Positions 9,387-17,332 of a stretch of 64,000 nucleotides of DNA are shown here, piece by piece. The notes below the pieces were generated by a model. That model had not been told where the DNA came from. It searched no databases and saw only the letters and a list, made by a program, of their open reading frames with translations. Numbering within the stretch: position 1 is the first letter of the stretch; each line of letters begins with the position of its first letter. The position numbers and the translations under genes are program-made. Origin of the DNA: Lysinibacillus xylanilyticus (GTDB lineage Bacteria; Bacillota; Bacilli; Bacillales_A; Planococcaceae); assembly GCF_001708185.1 (NCBI RefSeq), contig NZ_MDDN01000002.1:62001-126000 (forward strand). The letters run 5' to 3'.

Positions 9387-10688
9387 TTATTTTTTCCCGC
9401 GAGCTTTTATGCGACGTTCACGTTTTTTAATTTTTTCCATTTCCCATTTCATATTACGTTTGTAGCCTGGTTTTACTTTTTTCGGCTTACGTACTAATGC
9501 TTTAGCTTTCGCATCGATTTCATTTTCTTGCTTCACACGATTTTTACGTGCATGGCGCTCTTTTAGTTCAGACCATTCGCCATCTTTTACATCTTTTTGA
9601 ACAAATGGAATGCCCATTTTTTCAACACGTACTACTGCATCCTCATCTGATGGCTCAAACAACGTGATAGCCGTTCCTTTATTCCCTGCACGTGCTGTAC
9701 GTCCCACACGATGAATAAAGAACTCTAAGTCCTCTGGAATTTCGTAGTTAATGACATGTGAAATTCCTTGAATATCGATACCACGTGCTGCAAGGTCTGT
9801 TGCAACGATATATTGATAGTCCAATTCTCGAATTTGCTTCATCATCTTCTTACGATCACGCGGACTTAAGTCACCATGAATTTGACCACAGCGAATCCCA
9901 TTTTCATTTAAGTAGCCAGCAACGTGCTCTGCTGTTTTACGTGTGTTAGTGAAAATTACCGCTAAAAATGGATTGATTCCTTCAATAACTTCCAACAAAC
10001 GTTTGTTACGAGATTTAGAACGCACTGGGACAAGCACAAAGTCAATTCCTTCTGCGACCGGGCGTTTATCGTTCATATGGATATGAACAGGTGCTTCCAT
10101 ATATTTTTTCAAGAAAGGCTGAAGCTTTTCTGGAATTGTCGCTGAGAATACAAACATTTCCAGGTTATCTGGCATTTGAGAAGCAAAGCCGTCAATCTCC
10201 TCTATAAAGCCCATATCGAATGCTAAATCTGCCTCGTCGACAACTAACATTGGCGCCGTATGCACAAATAACGCTTGCTCTGAAACGAGATCACGAATAC
10301 GTCCTGGCGTTCCAACAACAATTTGTGGTTGCGTTTTTAACTTATCAATGGAGCGTTGTTTGTCCGTACCCCCAATAAATAGTTTCGCTTGAATAGTTGT
10401 TCCTTCTATTAATTGATTTAACGCATCAAAAATCTGTTGAGCAAGCTCACGTGTAGGTGACGTAATAACAGCTTGTACTTCCTGCTTGTCGGGATTAATG
10501 CGTTGCACAATCGGAATTAAAAAACTATGTGTTTTTCCCGTCCCTGTATGTGCTTGTCCGATTGCACTCTTCCCTTTTAGTATTAGCGGAATAATTTCCT
10601 TTTGAATCGGCGTTGGTTCTGTGAAGCCAAGTTCTGCAATTGCGTCCTGCAAAAATGGCTGAAAATTATAATCAGTATATTTTGACAT
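9387..10688 (-). CDS. cshB: DEAD-box RNA helicase CshB
   Basis: 433 aa. Q motif in FTEPTPIQKEII, motif I AHTGTGKT, Ia PTREL, II DEAD, III SAT and VI HRVGRTARAG are all present in order, followed by a very basic tail rich in KKxKxR. CshB in B. subtilis acts in cold-shock RNA remodelling and ribosome assembly; the syntenic position upstream of nfo supports the same identity. AGGAGG precedes the ATG. Its promoter should lie in 10689-10800, where I see TACAAT but no clear -35. Confidence 0.92.
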   Translation of the reverse strand: MSKYTDYNFQPFLQDAIAELGFTEPTPIQKEIIPLILKGKSAIGQAHTGTGKTHSFLIPIVQRINPDKQEVQAVITSPTRELAQQIFDALNQLIEGTTIQAKLFIGGTDKQRSIDKLKTQPQIVVGTPGRIRDLVSEQALFVHTAPMLVVDEADLAFDMGFIEEIDGFASQMPDNLEMFVFSATIPEKLQPFLKKYMEAPVHIHMNDKRPVAEGIDFVLVPVRSKSRNKRLLEVIEGINPFLAVIFTNTRKTAEHVAGYLNENGIRCGQIHGDLSPRDRKKMMKQIRELDYQYIVATDLAARGIDIQGISHVINYEIPEDLEFFIHRVGRTARAGNKGTAITLFEPSDEDAVVRVEKMGIPFVQKDVKDGEWSELKERHARKNRVKQENEIDAKAKALVRKPKKVKPGYKRNMKWEMEKIKKRERRIKARGKK

Positions 10689-10979
10689 AATTCGTTCCTC
10701 CTAACATCTTTCCCATTGTATCATGATTCAACTTTTAGGTATATTAACGTCCTATTATCTTAAGCATGAACATTATTTTCTACTTTAATCATAGCTGTAG
10801 AGAAGCCCTTATCAAAGTTACTCGAAATGCTGTTAATATGCAATAAAAAAAGCACTGAACTGCTGTTGAAAAAAGCTAAGAATTAGTATATTTTATGTCA
10901 ATTTATTGATAACTAATGATTTGAAGAATTACCATATGCTACGATAAAAATGTAAGATATTAGAGGAGGTTGACTTATC

Positions 10980-12035
10980 ATGAAAGCAGCAAGATGGTAT
11001 AAAGCAAAAGACATCCGAGTAGAAAACATTGAAGAACCAGTAATTGCATCTGGAAAAGTAAAGATCAAAGTACATTGGACAGGAATTTGTGGAAGTGATT
11101 TACATGAATACGCAGCTGGCCCAATCTTCATTCCAGTGGAACAACCTCACTATGTAAGTAAAGATATTGCGCCAATTGTTATGGGACATGAGTTCTCTGG
11201 TGAAGTAGTAGAAGTTGGTGAAGGTGTTACAAAAGTACAAGTTGGTGATCCCGTAGTTGTAGAACCTATTCTTGCATGTGGCGAATGTGCTGCTTGTAAA
11301 AAAGGTAAATATAATATTTGTAAGCATCTAGGTTTCCACGGTCTTTCTGGCGGGGGCGGAGGATTCTCTGAATATACAATGGTAGATGAAAAAATGGTAC
11401 ATAAAATGCCAGAAGGGCTTTCCTATGAACAAGGTGCACTAGTTGAACCAGCAGCAGTAGCATTACATTCAGTTCGTCAAAGTAAATTAAAAGCTGGTGA
11501 TAAAGCAGCAGTCTTTGGTACAGGTCCAATCGGTCTTCTTGTGATCGAAGCATTGCGTGCTGCTGGAGCAGCTGAAATATACGCAGTAGAACTTTCAGCA
11601 GAGCGTGCTGCCAAGGCTTTAGAGTTAGGCGCAACAGCAGTTATTAATCCTAAAGATGAGGATGCAGTAGCCCGCCTTCATGAATTAACTAATGGTGGTG
11701 TAGATGTTGCATTTGAAGTAACAGGTGTCCCTGTAGTATTACAACAAGCAATTGATTCCACAACATTCGAAGGTGAAACAATTATCGTTTCCATTTGGGA
11801 ATCTGCGGCTTCCATTCAGCCTAACAATATCGTTCTAACAGAGCGTTCTGTTAAAGGTATTATTGCTTATCGCGATATTTTCCCATCAGTTATGGAATTA
11901 ATGAAACAAGGTTACTTCCCTGCTGAAAAACTTGTGACGAAACGAATTGCTCTTGATGAAGTCGTAACAGAAGGCTTCGAAGCCCTAATGAAAGAGCGAA
12001 ACCATATTAAAATCCTTGTAAATTCACAAGCATAA
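10980..12035 (+). CDS. bdhA: 2,3-butanediol dehydrogenase, zinc MDR family
   Basis: 351 aa medium-chain dehydrogenase that interconverts acetoin and 2,3-butanediol with NAD(H). Catalytic zinc ligands are in CGSDLHEY and GHEFSGEVVE; the structural-zinc Cys cluster is CGECAACKKGKYNIC; the Rossmann motif is GTGPIGLLV. The YVSKDIAPIVMGHEFSGE stretch is typical of BdhA rather than of sorbitol or threonine dehydrogenases, but the exact substrate is inferred. AGAGGAGG precedes the ATG. A weak promoter (TTGAAG at 10921 and ATAAAA at 10944) may drive it. Single-gene unit. Confidence 0.85.
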   Translation: MKAARWYKAKDIRVENIEEPVIASGKVKIKVHWTGICGSDLHEYAAGPIFIPVEQPHYVSKDIAPIVMGHEFSGEVVEVGEGVTKVQVGDPVVVEPILACGECAACKKGKYNICKHLGFHGLSGGGGGFSEYTMVDEKMVHKMPEGLSYEQGALVEPAAVALHSVRQSKLKAGDKAAVFGTGPIGLLVIEALRAAGAAEIYAVELSAERAAKALELGATAVINPKDEDAVARLHELTNGGVDVAFEVTGVPVVLQQAIDSTTFEGETIIVSIWESAASIQPNNIVLTERSVKGIIAYRDIFPSVMELMKQGYFPAEKLVTKRIALDEVVTEGFEALMKERNHIKILVNSQA

Positions 12036-12043
12036 AATAGAGT

Positions 12044-12083
12044 CAGGTAGAGAAAATAAAGAAACTTTTCTCTACCTGTTTTT
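12044..12083 (+). terminator. bdhA terminator
   Basis: Perfect 13-bp stem, CAGGTAGAGAAAA with TTTTCTCTACCTG, then TTTTTG. Confidence 0.92.
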
Positions 12084-12088
12084 GCATA

Positions 12089-12160
12089 TCACCATAACGC
12101 GGGGTTGATTTTCGTTCCGACTGGGCGACTCCACTCCAAGCAACTTTTAGTGATGAGCCT
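12089..12160. repeat. Family A element, short copy, overlapping kdpC end
   Basis: About 72 bp: CACCATAACGCGGGGTTGAT at the left, the core GTTCCGACTGGGCGACTCC, and TAGTGATGAG at the right. The internal core is deleted compared with the copy at 20018-20253. The right terminus reads into kdpC and encodes its last codons. Confidence 0.8.
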
Positions 12161-12797
12161 CATTTCCCTTCATTTTTTTCATAATATCTAGATTGGCCAT
12201 TAGGAAGTTCACCTTATTTTCTCCAAAAACCCCAAATGACCGTTTTTCCGTATTTGCCTCTATAATTTTTTCAATCTCTTCCTCAGATAGCCCACTTGCT
12301 TGGGCAATACGTTCAACTTGTATTTGTGCAGCTTTTACACTGATATGGGGATCTAACCCTGAACCTGAAGCAGTCATTAAATCAGCAGGTATGTCTTGTC
12401 GTTTTACGGTTGGGTTTGCTAGTAAAAACTTCTCGATATCTGCTTCTATTCGCTTCTTCAATTCTGGATTAGATGGTGCATAGTTAAAAGTTCCAGAGCT
12501 AACGCCGCTATAATTCACCTGGCCATTTTCATCTGATATCGTATCCTCTTCCGTATAAACATTGTAATTGACGGATGAAACACGTCCCCAGAAGTACTCA
12601 GGTGCTGTAAAAGCTTGACCTATTAATTCTGAGCCAACAACTTCACCGTCCATTTCGATTAAACTGCCATTTGCTTTATGAGGAAATAACCCTTGCGCTA
12701 ATGCAGTCACAGCAAACGGGTATATAAAACCACATAGAACGAACATCGTCATTGTGATCAATAATGCTTGCTTTGAGTTCTCAAAAATTTTTCGCAT
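12147..12797 (-). CDS. kdpC: Potassium-transporting ATPase subunit C
   Basis: 216 aa, one N-terminal membrane helix (ITMTMFVLCGFIYPFAVTAL) and an extracytoplasmic domain with GSELIGQAF, PEYFWGRVSSVNYN and the family's SGSGLDPHIS motif. KdpC assembles with KdpA and KdpB and raises potassium affinity. It is somewhat longer than the usual ~190 aa. Its final residues EAHH and stop lie in the terminal repeat of a family A element (TCATCAC followed by TAA), so the natural C-terminus has probably been altered. GGAGGAAG precedes the ATG; kdpB ends 11 bp upstream. Confidence 0.95.
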   Translation of the reverse strand: MRKIFENSKQALLITMTMFVLCGFIYPFAVTALAQGLFPHKANGSLIEMDGEVVGSELIGQAFTAPEYFWGRVSSVNYNVYTEEDTISDENGQVNYSGVSSGTFNYAPSNPELKKRIEADIEKFLLANPTVKRQDIPADLMTASGSGLDPHISVKAAQIQVERIAQASGLSEEEIEKIIEANTEKRSFGVFGENKVNFLMANLDIMKKMKGNEAHH

Positions 12798-12808
12798 GTA
12801 TCTTCCTC

Positions 12809-14872
12809 CTATAACCCAAACGTATGGAATAGTGGTCCAACTAGTAAATCAATCAACTTAATGCCAATAAAAGGAGCTATAATTCCGCCTACGCCATAAA
12901 CAAGTAAGTTTCTATTTAATAATTTTGCAGCACTCATCGGCTTATATTTTACGCCTTTCATTGCAATTGGAATTAACAATGGAATGATGACCGCATTAAA
13001 AATTAAGGCAGAAATAATCGCACTTGAAGGTGAATTGAGATTCATAATGTTTAGTGCGCTCATCTCAGGTACAGCGACCATTAGCATAGCTGGGATAATG
13101 GCAAAATACTTTGCAATATCATTGGCAATACTGAAGGTCGTTAGTGCACCCCGAGTCATTAGCAATTGTTTCCCAATCTCTACAACTTCAATAATTTTAG
13201 TTGGATTTGAATCTAAATCGACCATGTTAGCAGCTTCCTTCGCTGCATTCGTACCTGAATTCATAGCAAGCCCTACATTTGCCTGTGCCAGTGCTGGCGC
13301 ATCATTCGTTCCATCACCAGTCATAGCTACCACTTTCCCTTGTGCCTGCTCATCTTTAATGACTTGAATTTTGTCTTCCGGCTTACTTTCTGCAATAAAG
13401 CTATCCACTCCAGCTTCCTTTGCGATAGATGCTGCAGTAAGTGGGTTATCTCCTGTACACATGATCGTTTTAATGCCCATTGCACGAAGTTGTTCAAAGC
13501 GTTCCTTAAGTCCGGCCTTTACAACATCCTTTAAGTAAATAACACCTAAAATTTTATCGTTTAACGTTACTACAAGCGGTGTCCCACCAACAGAAGATAC
13601 TTGATGAATCAGCTGTTCTAAATTTGCAGGAATGTTATAACCTGCTTTCATACTTTCATTTTTTATCGTATCATAGGCTCCTTTTCGAATTTTTGTGCCA
13701 TCCTTCATATCCAACCCGCTCATTCGTGTCTGTGCAGTAAATGGAATATGTTCACTTGACTTGATAATATTTTCTTCACCGTCTGTTTTTACTCCTAATT
13801 CGCAAGCAAGTGACAAAATAGACTTTCCTTCAGGTGTATCATCTGTTAAGGAACTAAGCCATGCAGCTCGGATTAAATCTTTACTTTCCACACCTGTTAC
13901 TGGCAGAAATTCGGCAGCCATACGATTTCCATAAGTAATCGTTCCTGTTTTATCTAAGATTAATGTATCCACGTCTCCACATGCCTCTACAGCTCTTCCA
14001 GACATTGCAATAACATTAAACTGTGTAACCCTATCCATTCCTGCAATTCCAATCGCCGACAATAATCCACCAATCGTTGTAGGAATTAAACAAACTGTCA
14101 GGGCAATTAATGTTGCGATAGAAATCGGCACATTTAAATAAGCCGTCATTGGATAGAGTGTCACAACAACTAATAAGAAAATAATTGTTAAACTTACTAA
14201 AAGTGTATTGAGCGCTACTTCATTTGGCGTTTTTTTACGACTAGCTCCTTCGATGAGCGATATCATTTTATCTAAAAATGATTCACCAGGCATCGAGGTA
14301 ATTTCGATCATCAGCCAATCACTCGTAACTGTCGTGCCACCTGTAACTGATGAAAAATCACCACCCCGCTCCTTTATAACTGGTGCGGATTCACCAGTGA
14401 TTGCCGATTCATCTACAGTAGCAATTCCATCAATGACTTCTCCATCATTTGGAATAACCTCTCCTGCCTGAACTAAAACGATATCGCCCTTTTTTAACTC
14501 ATGTGCCTGTTTAACTATTTCAGAGCCATCACTAAGCAGAACACGAGCCTGTGTCACTGTTTTCGTCTTTTTTAACGTTTGAACCTGTGCCTTCCCTCGC
14601 CCCTCAGCAATCGACTCTGCAAAATTAGCAAATAGAATGGTAACAAAAAGAATAACGGCGACGATCGCATTATACAATCGGTCATGTTCTCCTACTTCGT
14701 TACCAAATATATTCGGAAAAAGGGTTAATAACAGGACAAACATAAACCCTATCTCTACTACAAACATAACTGGATTTTTCACCATATATACTGGACTAAA
14801 CTTCTTTAAAGCGTCTATCATCGAGCTTTTAAACATTTTGCCCGTAATAAAACTTTTTCTTGCAGTTTCCAT
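12809..14872 (-). CDS. kdpB: Potassium-transporting ATPase subunit B
   Basis: 687 aa P-type ATPase, the ATP-hydrolysing subunit of the KdpFABC potassium pump. Seen: TGES at 159-162, phosphorylation site DKTGTIT with Asp 307, [17 protein letters not shown] in the hinge, and seven membrane helices. Normal family length. AAGGAG precedes the ATG. It is separated from kdpA by a 382-bp gap filled with a family B repeat, where most kdp operons have only a few bases, so translation coupling with kdpA is lost. Confidence 0.97.
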   Translation of the reverse strand: METARKSFITGKMFKSSMIDALKKFSPVYMVKNPVMFVVEIGFMFVLLLTLFPNIFGNEVGEHDRLYNAIVAVILFVTILFANFAESIAEGRGKAQVQTLKKTKTVTQARVLLSDGSEIVKQAHELKKGDIVLVQAGEVIPNDGEVIDGIATVDESAITGESAPVIKERGGDFSSVTGGTTVTSDWLMIEITSMPGESFLDKMISLIEGASRKKTPNEVALNTLLVSLTIIFLLVVVTLYPMTAYLNVPISIATLIALTVCLIPTTIGGLLSAIGIAGMDRVTQFNVIAMSGRAVEACGDVDTLILDKTGTITYGNRMAAEFLPVTGVESKDLIRAAWLSSLTDDTPEGKSILSLACELGVKTDGEENIIKSSEHIPFTAQTRMSGLDMKDGTKIRKGAYDTIKNESMKAGYNIPANLEQLIHQVSSVGGTPLVVTLNDKILGVIYLKDVVKAGLKERFEQLRAMGIKTIMCTGDNPLTAASIAKEAGVDSFIAESKPEDKIQVIKDEQAQGKVVAMTGDGTNDAPALAQANVGLAMNSGTNAAKEAANMVDLDSNPTKIIEVVEIGKQLLMTRGALTTFSIANDIAKYFAIIPAMLMVAVPEMSALNIMNLNSPSSAIISALIFNAVIIPLLIPIAMKGVKYKPMSAAKLLNRNLLVYGVGGIIAPFIGIKLIDLLVGPLFHTFGL

Positions 14873-14890
14873 AAGTGTCTCTCCTTACTA

Positions 14891-15240
14891 AAATCAATTT
14901 CGCCTTGGCGTAATTGCCGCTGACGCTTCGCTTTCGCGCAGAATACATTTGTAGCTGTCGCTGCGTTTTCGCTACAGATAAACAATGCGTCCGGATTTTG
15001 AATTGTGCCCAGGCCTGTACGAGGGCCGACACGATGTCAGTCATTTCGGTAATGCCACAGGACGTGGCATTTTTACCGATGCAGGTCAGTTAGCCGTTTT
15101 CGCAGGATGCGAAGGTTTTAGGCTAACATCCTTTCATTCATTCCTTTCAAAATCCGTGACATCCGCCGGAGGCTCTTCATTCAATAGGTATTTGGATACC
15201 CACTAAAAAGGAATCACATCCGCATTCACCTCATCACATT
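14891..15240. repeat. Family B element between kdpA and kdpB
   Basis: About 350 bp. It starts with the palindrome CAATTTCGCC-TT-GGCGTAATTG, then two GCTGACGCTTCGC-like modules, a CGTCCGGATTTTGAATTGTG segment, a small GACA-CGA-TGTC hairpin, hairpin 15046-15079 (TCGGTAATGCCAC/GTGGCATTTTTACCGA) and hairpin 15089-15127 (GTTAGCC outer stem), ending near CCGTGACATCCGCCGGAGGC and GGTATTTGGATACCC. It interrupts the kdp operon. No protein is supported here. Confidence 0.85.
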
Positions 15241-15254
15241 AAAAGGTGGGCGTC

Positions 15255-16958
15255 TTAAGCTGAATGAAAATAAAGTTGTAAGTGCTCTGTGATTGGTCCA
15301 AGAGCTAATGCTGGTAAAAATGTAAGAGCACCAATCATTAAAACAATCGCAACAAGTAACAATGTAAAAACAGTATTATCCGTTTTCAATGTTCCCACCG
15401 AATCGCTGTAAAACATTTTTTTAGCAAGTAGAGACGCTATAGCTAGTTGAATAATAATCGTCAAATAACGTCCAAAGAACATGGCAAGCCCTGTCGTTAC
15501 ATTCCAAAATGTTGAATTGTCAGCTAACCCTTCAAAACCCGAGCCGTTGTTAGCAGAGGCAGATGCAAATTCATATAAAACCTGCGATAAACCATGTGCA
15601 CCCGGATTCGTTATGCCCGCTACCCCTGCTGTTGTTGCAACTGCAAGTGCTGAAAATAGTAGAATAATAGCAGGATGAATCAAAATACAAAGAGCGATCA
15701 GTTTCATTTCCTTCTCTTCAATTTTCTTGCCTAAAAACTGAGGTGTTCGACCAATCATTAAACAGGCGATGAATATCGTTAGCAACACATACATCATCAT
15801 GTTCATTAGGCCGACTCCCTTGCCTCCAAACACAACATTTAGCATCATATTAAACATCGGTACAAGACCACCAAGCGGCGTCAATGTATCGTGCATATTG
15901 TTAACAGATCCCGTTGTAAAAGCAGTAGTCACTGTTGTAAATAGTGCTGATTGTGCTACCCCAAAGCGCATCTCTTTTCCTTCCATACTGCCAAGCTCCT
16001 GCGAAATTCCGAGCTCACTAATAATTGGATTACCCGCTTTCTCCGCTACATACACAGTTACAAGTCCAACTAGGAACAGCATACTCATTGCCGCAAAAAT
16101 GGATAGCCCTTGTTTCCCAAATATAGTTTTCTTTTTTCTATATGCGACCATTAAACTAAATGCAACTACACAAGCACCTGGTAATAACATCATAGATAGC
16201 ATTTCCACAATATTAGAAATGACCGTTGGATTTTCAAATGGTGTCGTTGAATTCGCTCCATTAAAACCACCACCATTAGTACCTATATGCTTGATGGATT
16301 CAAGAGAAGCTACAGGTCCAAGGGCAATATCTTGTAATTTACCTTCTATTGTTTGGACAGTTTTATTCGCACTAAAGGTTTGCGGAGAACCTTGTGCTAC
16401 TAAAATCATGGCAACAACAATAGATAAAGGCATTAACACACGTGTAATAACACGAACGAAATCCACAAAGAAATTCCCTATAGTGTCAGTTTTAGCAACT
16501 AGACGACGGCAGAACGCCATACAAGCTGCATAACCAGTAGCTGCAGATGTAAACATCATAAAGATAATGACTAGCATTTGTGATAAATAACTGAGTCCTG
16601 ATTCGCCACTATAATGTTGAAGATTCGTATTCGTCATAAATGAAATAATGGTATTAAATGAAAGTGTTGATTCCATATTGTCAATATCGTTTGGGTTTAA
16701 AAACAGCATCGCTTGAATGCGTAAAAGAACGTATCCAATAAACACCATAAAGGCGTTCGACAAAATTAACGAAAGCACATACTGTTTACCCGTCATATCG
16801 CCTTGTTTAATGCCGCATAATTTATAAATAACAGCATCAAATCTATCCATAATTGGATCAAGCCATGTTTTTTGGTGCATTGTCACCCGAAATAGATAGT
16901 GCCCAGTTAAAATCACGAGCGGTAAATAAATGATTAATACAATGGCGATTTGCCACAT
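15255..16958 (-). CDS. kdpA: Potassium-transporting ATPase subunit A
   Basis: 567 aa with about ten membrane helices and four pore-loop-like segments such as TNTNLQHY, GTNGGGFNGANS, FTTGSVNNMHDTLTPLGG and SANNGSGFEGL, which form the potassium filter. It is the potassium-binding subunit of KdpFABC. AGGAGG precedes the ATG. kdpF ends 24 bp upstream. Confidence 0.97.
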   Translation of the reverse strand: MWQIAIVLIIYLPLVILTGHYLFRVTMHQKTWLDPIMDRFDAVIYKLCGIKQGDMTGKQYVLSLILSNAFMVFIGYVLLRIQAMLFLNPNDIDNMESTLSFNTIISFMTNTNLQHYSGESGLSYLSQMLVIIFMMFTSAATGYAACMAFCRRLVAKTDTIGNFFVDFVRVITRVLMPLSIVVAMILVAQGSPQTFSANKTVQTIEGKLQDIALGPVASLESIKHIGTNGGGFNGANSTTPFENPTVISNIVEMLSMMLLPGACVVAFSLMVAYRKKKTIFGKQGLSIFAAMSMLFLVGLVTVYVAEKAGNPIISELGISQELGSMEGKEMRFGVAQSALFTTVTTAFTTGSVNNMHDTLTPLGGLVPMFNMMLNVVFGGKGVGLMNMMMYVLLTIFIACLMIGRTPQFLGKKIEEKEMKLIALCILIHPAIILLFSALAVATTAGVAGITNPGAHGLSQVLYEFASASANNGSGFEGLADNSTFWNVTTGLAMFFGRYLTIIIQLAIASLLAKKMFYSDSVGTLKTDNTVFTLLLVAIVLMIGALTFLPALALGPITEHLQLYFHSA

Positions 16959-16982
16959 ACTGTAGTACCTCCTACAAGCCTA

Positions 16983-17063
16983 TTAATAGTTTTCAGGATA
17001 TAGTAATGCATGCCCTAGATAACCGAAAAGGAACACAAGTACAATCCCCATAAAGATCCACAT
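16983..17063 (-). CDS. kdpF: KdpF-like small membrane peptide
   Basis: 26 aa (28 if the ATG at 17069 is used): one helix, MWIFMGIVLVFLFGYLGHAL, then LYPENY. The single helix ending in L-x-x-PE is the KdpF pattern; KdpF stabilises the KdpABC complex. I prefer ATG 17063 because AAGGAGG at 17070-17076 is then 7 bp away. It lies directly before kdpA, in the canonical kdpF position. It is shorter than usual gene-calling cut-offs. Confidence 0.85.
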   Translation of the reverse strand: MWIFMGIVLVFLFGYLGHALLYPENY

Positions 17064-17075
17064 TTTCATTCCTCC

Positions 17076-17168
17076 TTACTTCTCTTCCACTAGCATGAAG
17101 CACCAAGCGGTTAACGCATAAAGACATGCAAAGCTTATAATTAGTAAGCCAATCATATAAAAGTCCAT
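17076..17168 (-). CDS. Small membrane protein at head of kdp operon
   Basis: 30 aa, starting MDFYMIGLLIISFACLYALT, one membrane helix and a charged VEEK tail. GGAGGAGGGG lies upstream of the ATG, and its stop overlaps the ribosome binding site of kdpF, suggesting coupled translation. Short single-helix proteins in this position precede kdpF in other bacteria as I remember them; function unknown. Confidence 0.7.
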   Translation of the reverse strand: MDFYMIGLLIISFACLYALTAWCFMLVEEK

Positions 17169-17204
17169 CAATCGAAACACCCCTCCTCCAATTAGGATGC
17201 TCTC

Positions 17205-17313
17205 ATCATACTGACTTTCAAATTAATGTAGTGTTAGGAAATCACTTTTTCCATTAAGAAACTATAAAGAGCGAAAATCTTAATACTTTCTTAATGGCAG
17301 ATAACGCTATAAT
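17205..17313. promoter_or_regulatory. Divergent kdp promoter region with 11-bp inverted repeat
   Basis: TATAAT at 17308-17313 faces kdpD and TATGAT (17205-17210, minus strand) faces kdpFABC; neither has a good -35, as expected for an activated promoter. CCATTAAGAAA at 17251-17261 and TTTCTTAATGG at 17287-17297 form a perfect 11-bp inverted repeat, and CTTAAT is also repeated directly at 17279 and 17290, 11 bp apart. These are candidate KdpE sites. Confidence 0.65.
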
Positions 17314-17332
17314 ACAAATGAGGTGAAAGAGG

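Noticed and set aside
14985-15206. 73-aa gene between kdpA and kdpB
   Set aside because: It lies wholly within the family B element, spans its hairpins and has no ribosome binding site.
15769-16533. 254-aa plus-strand frame
   Set aside because: Antisense shadow of kdpA; composition follows the codon pattern of the real gene.
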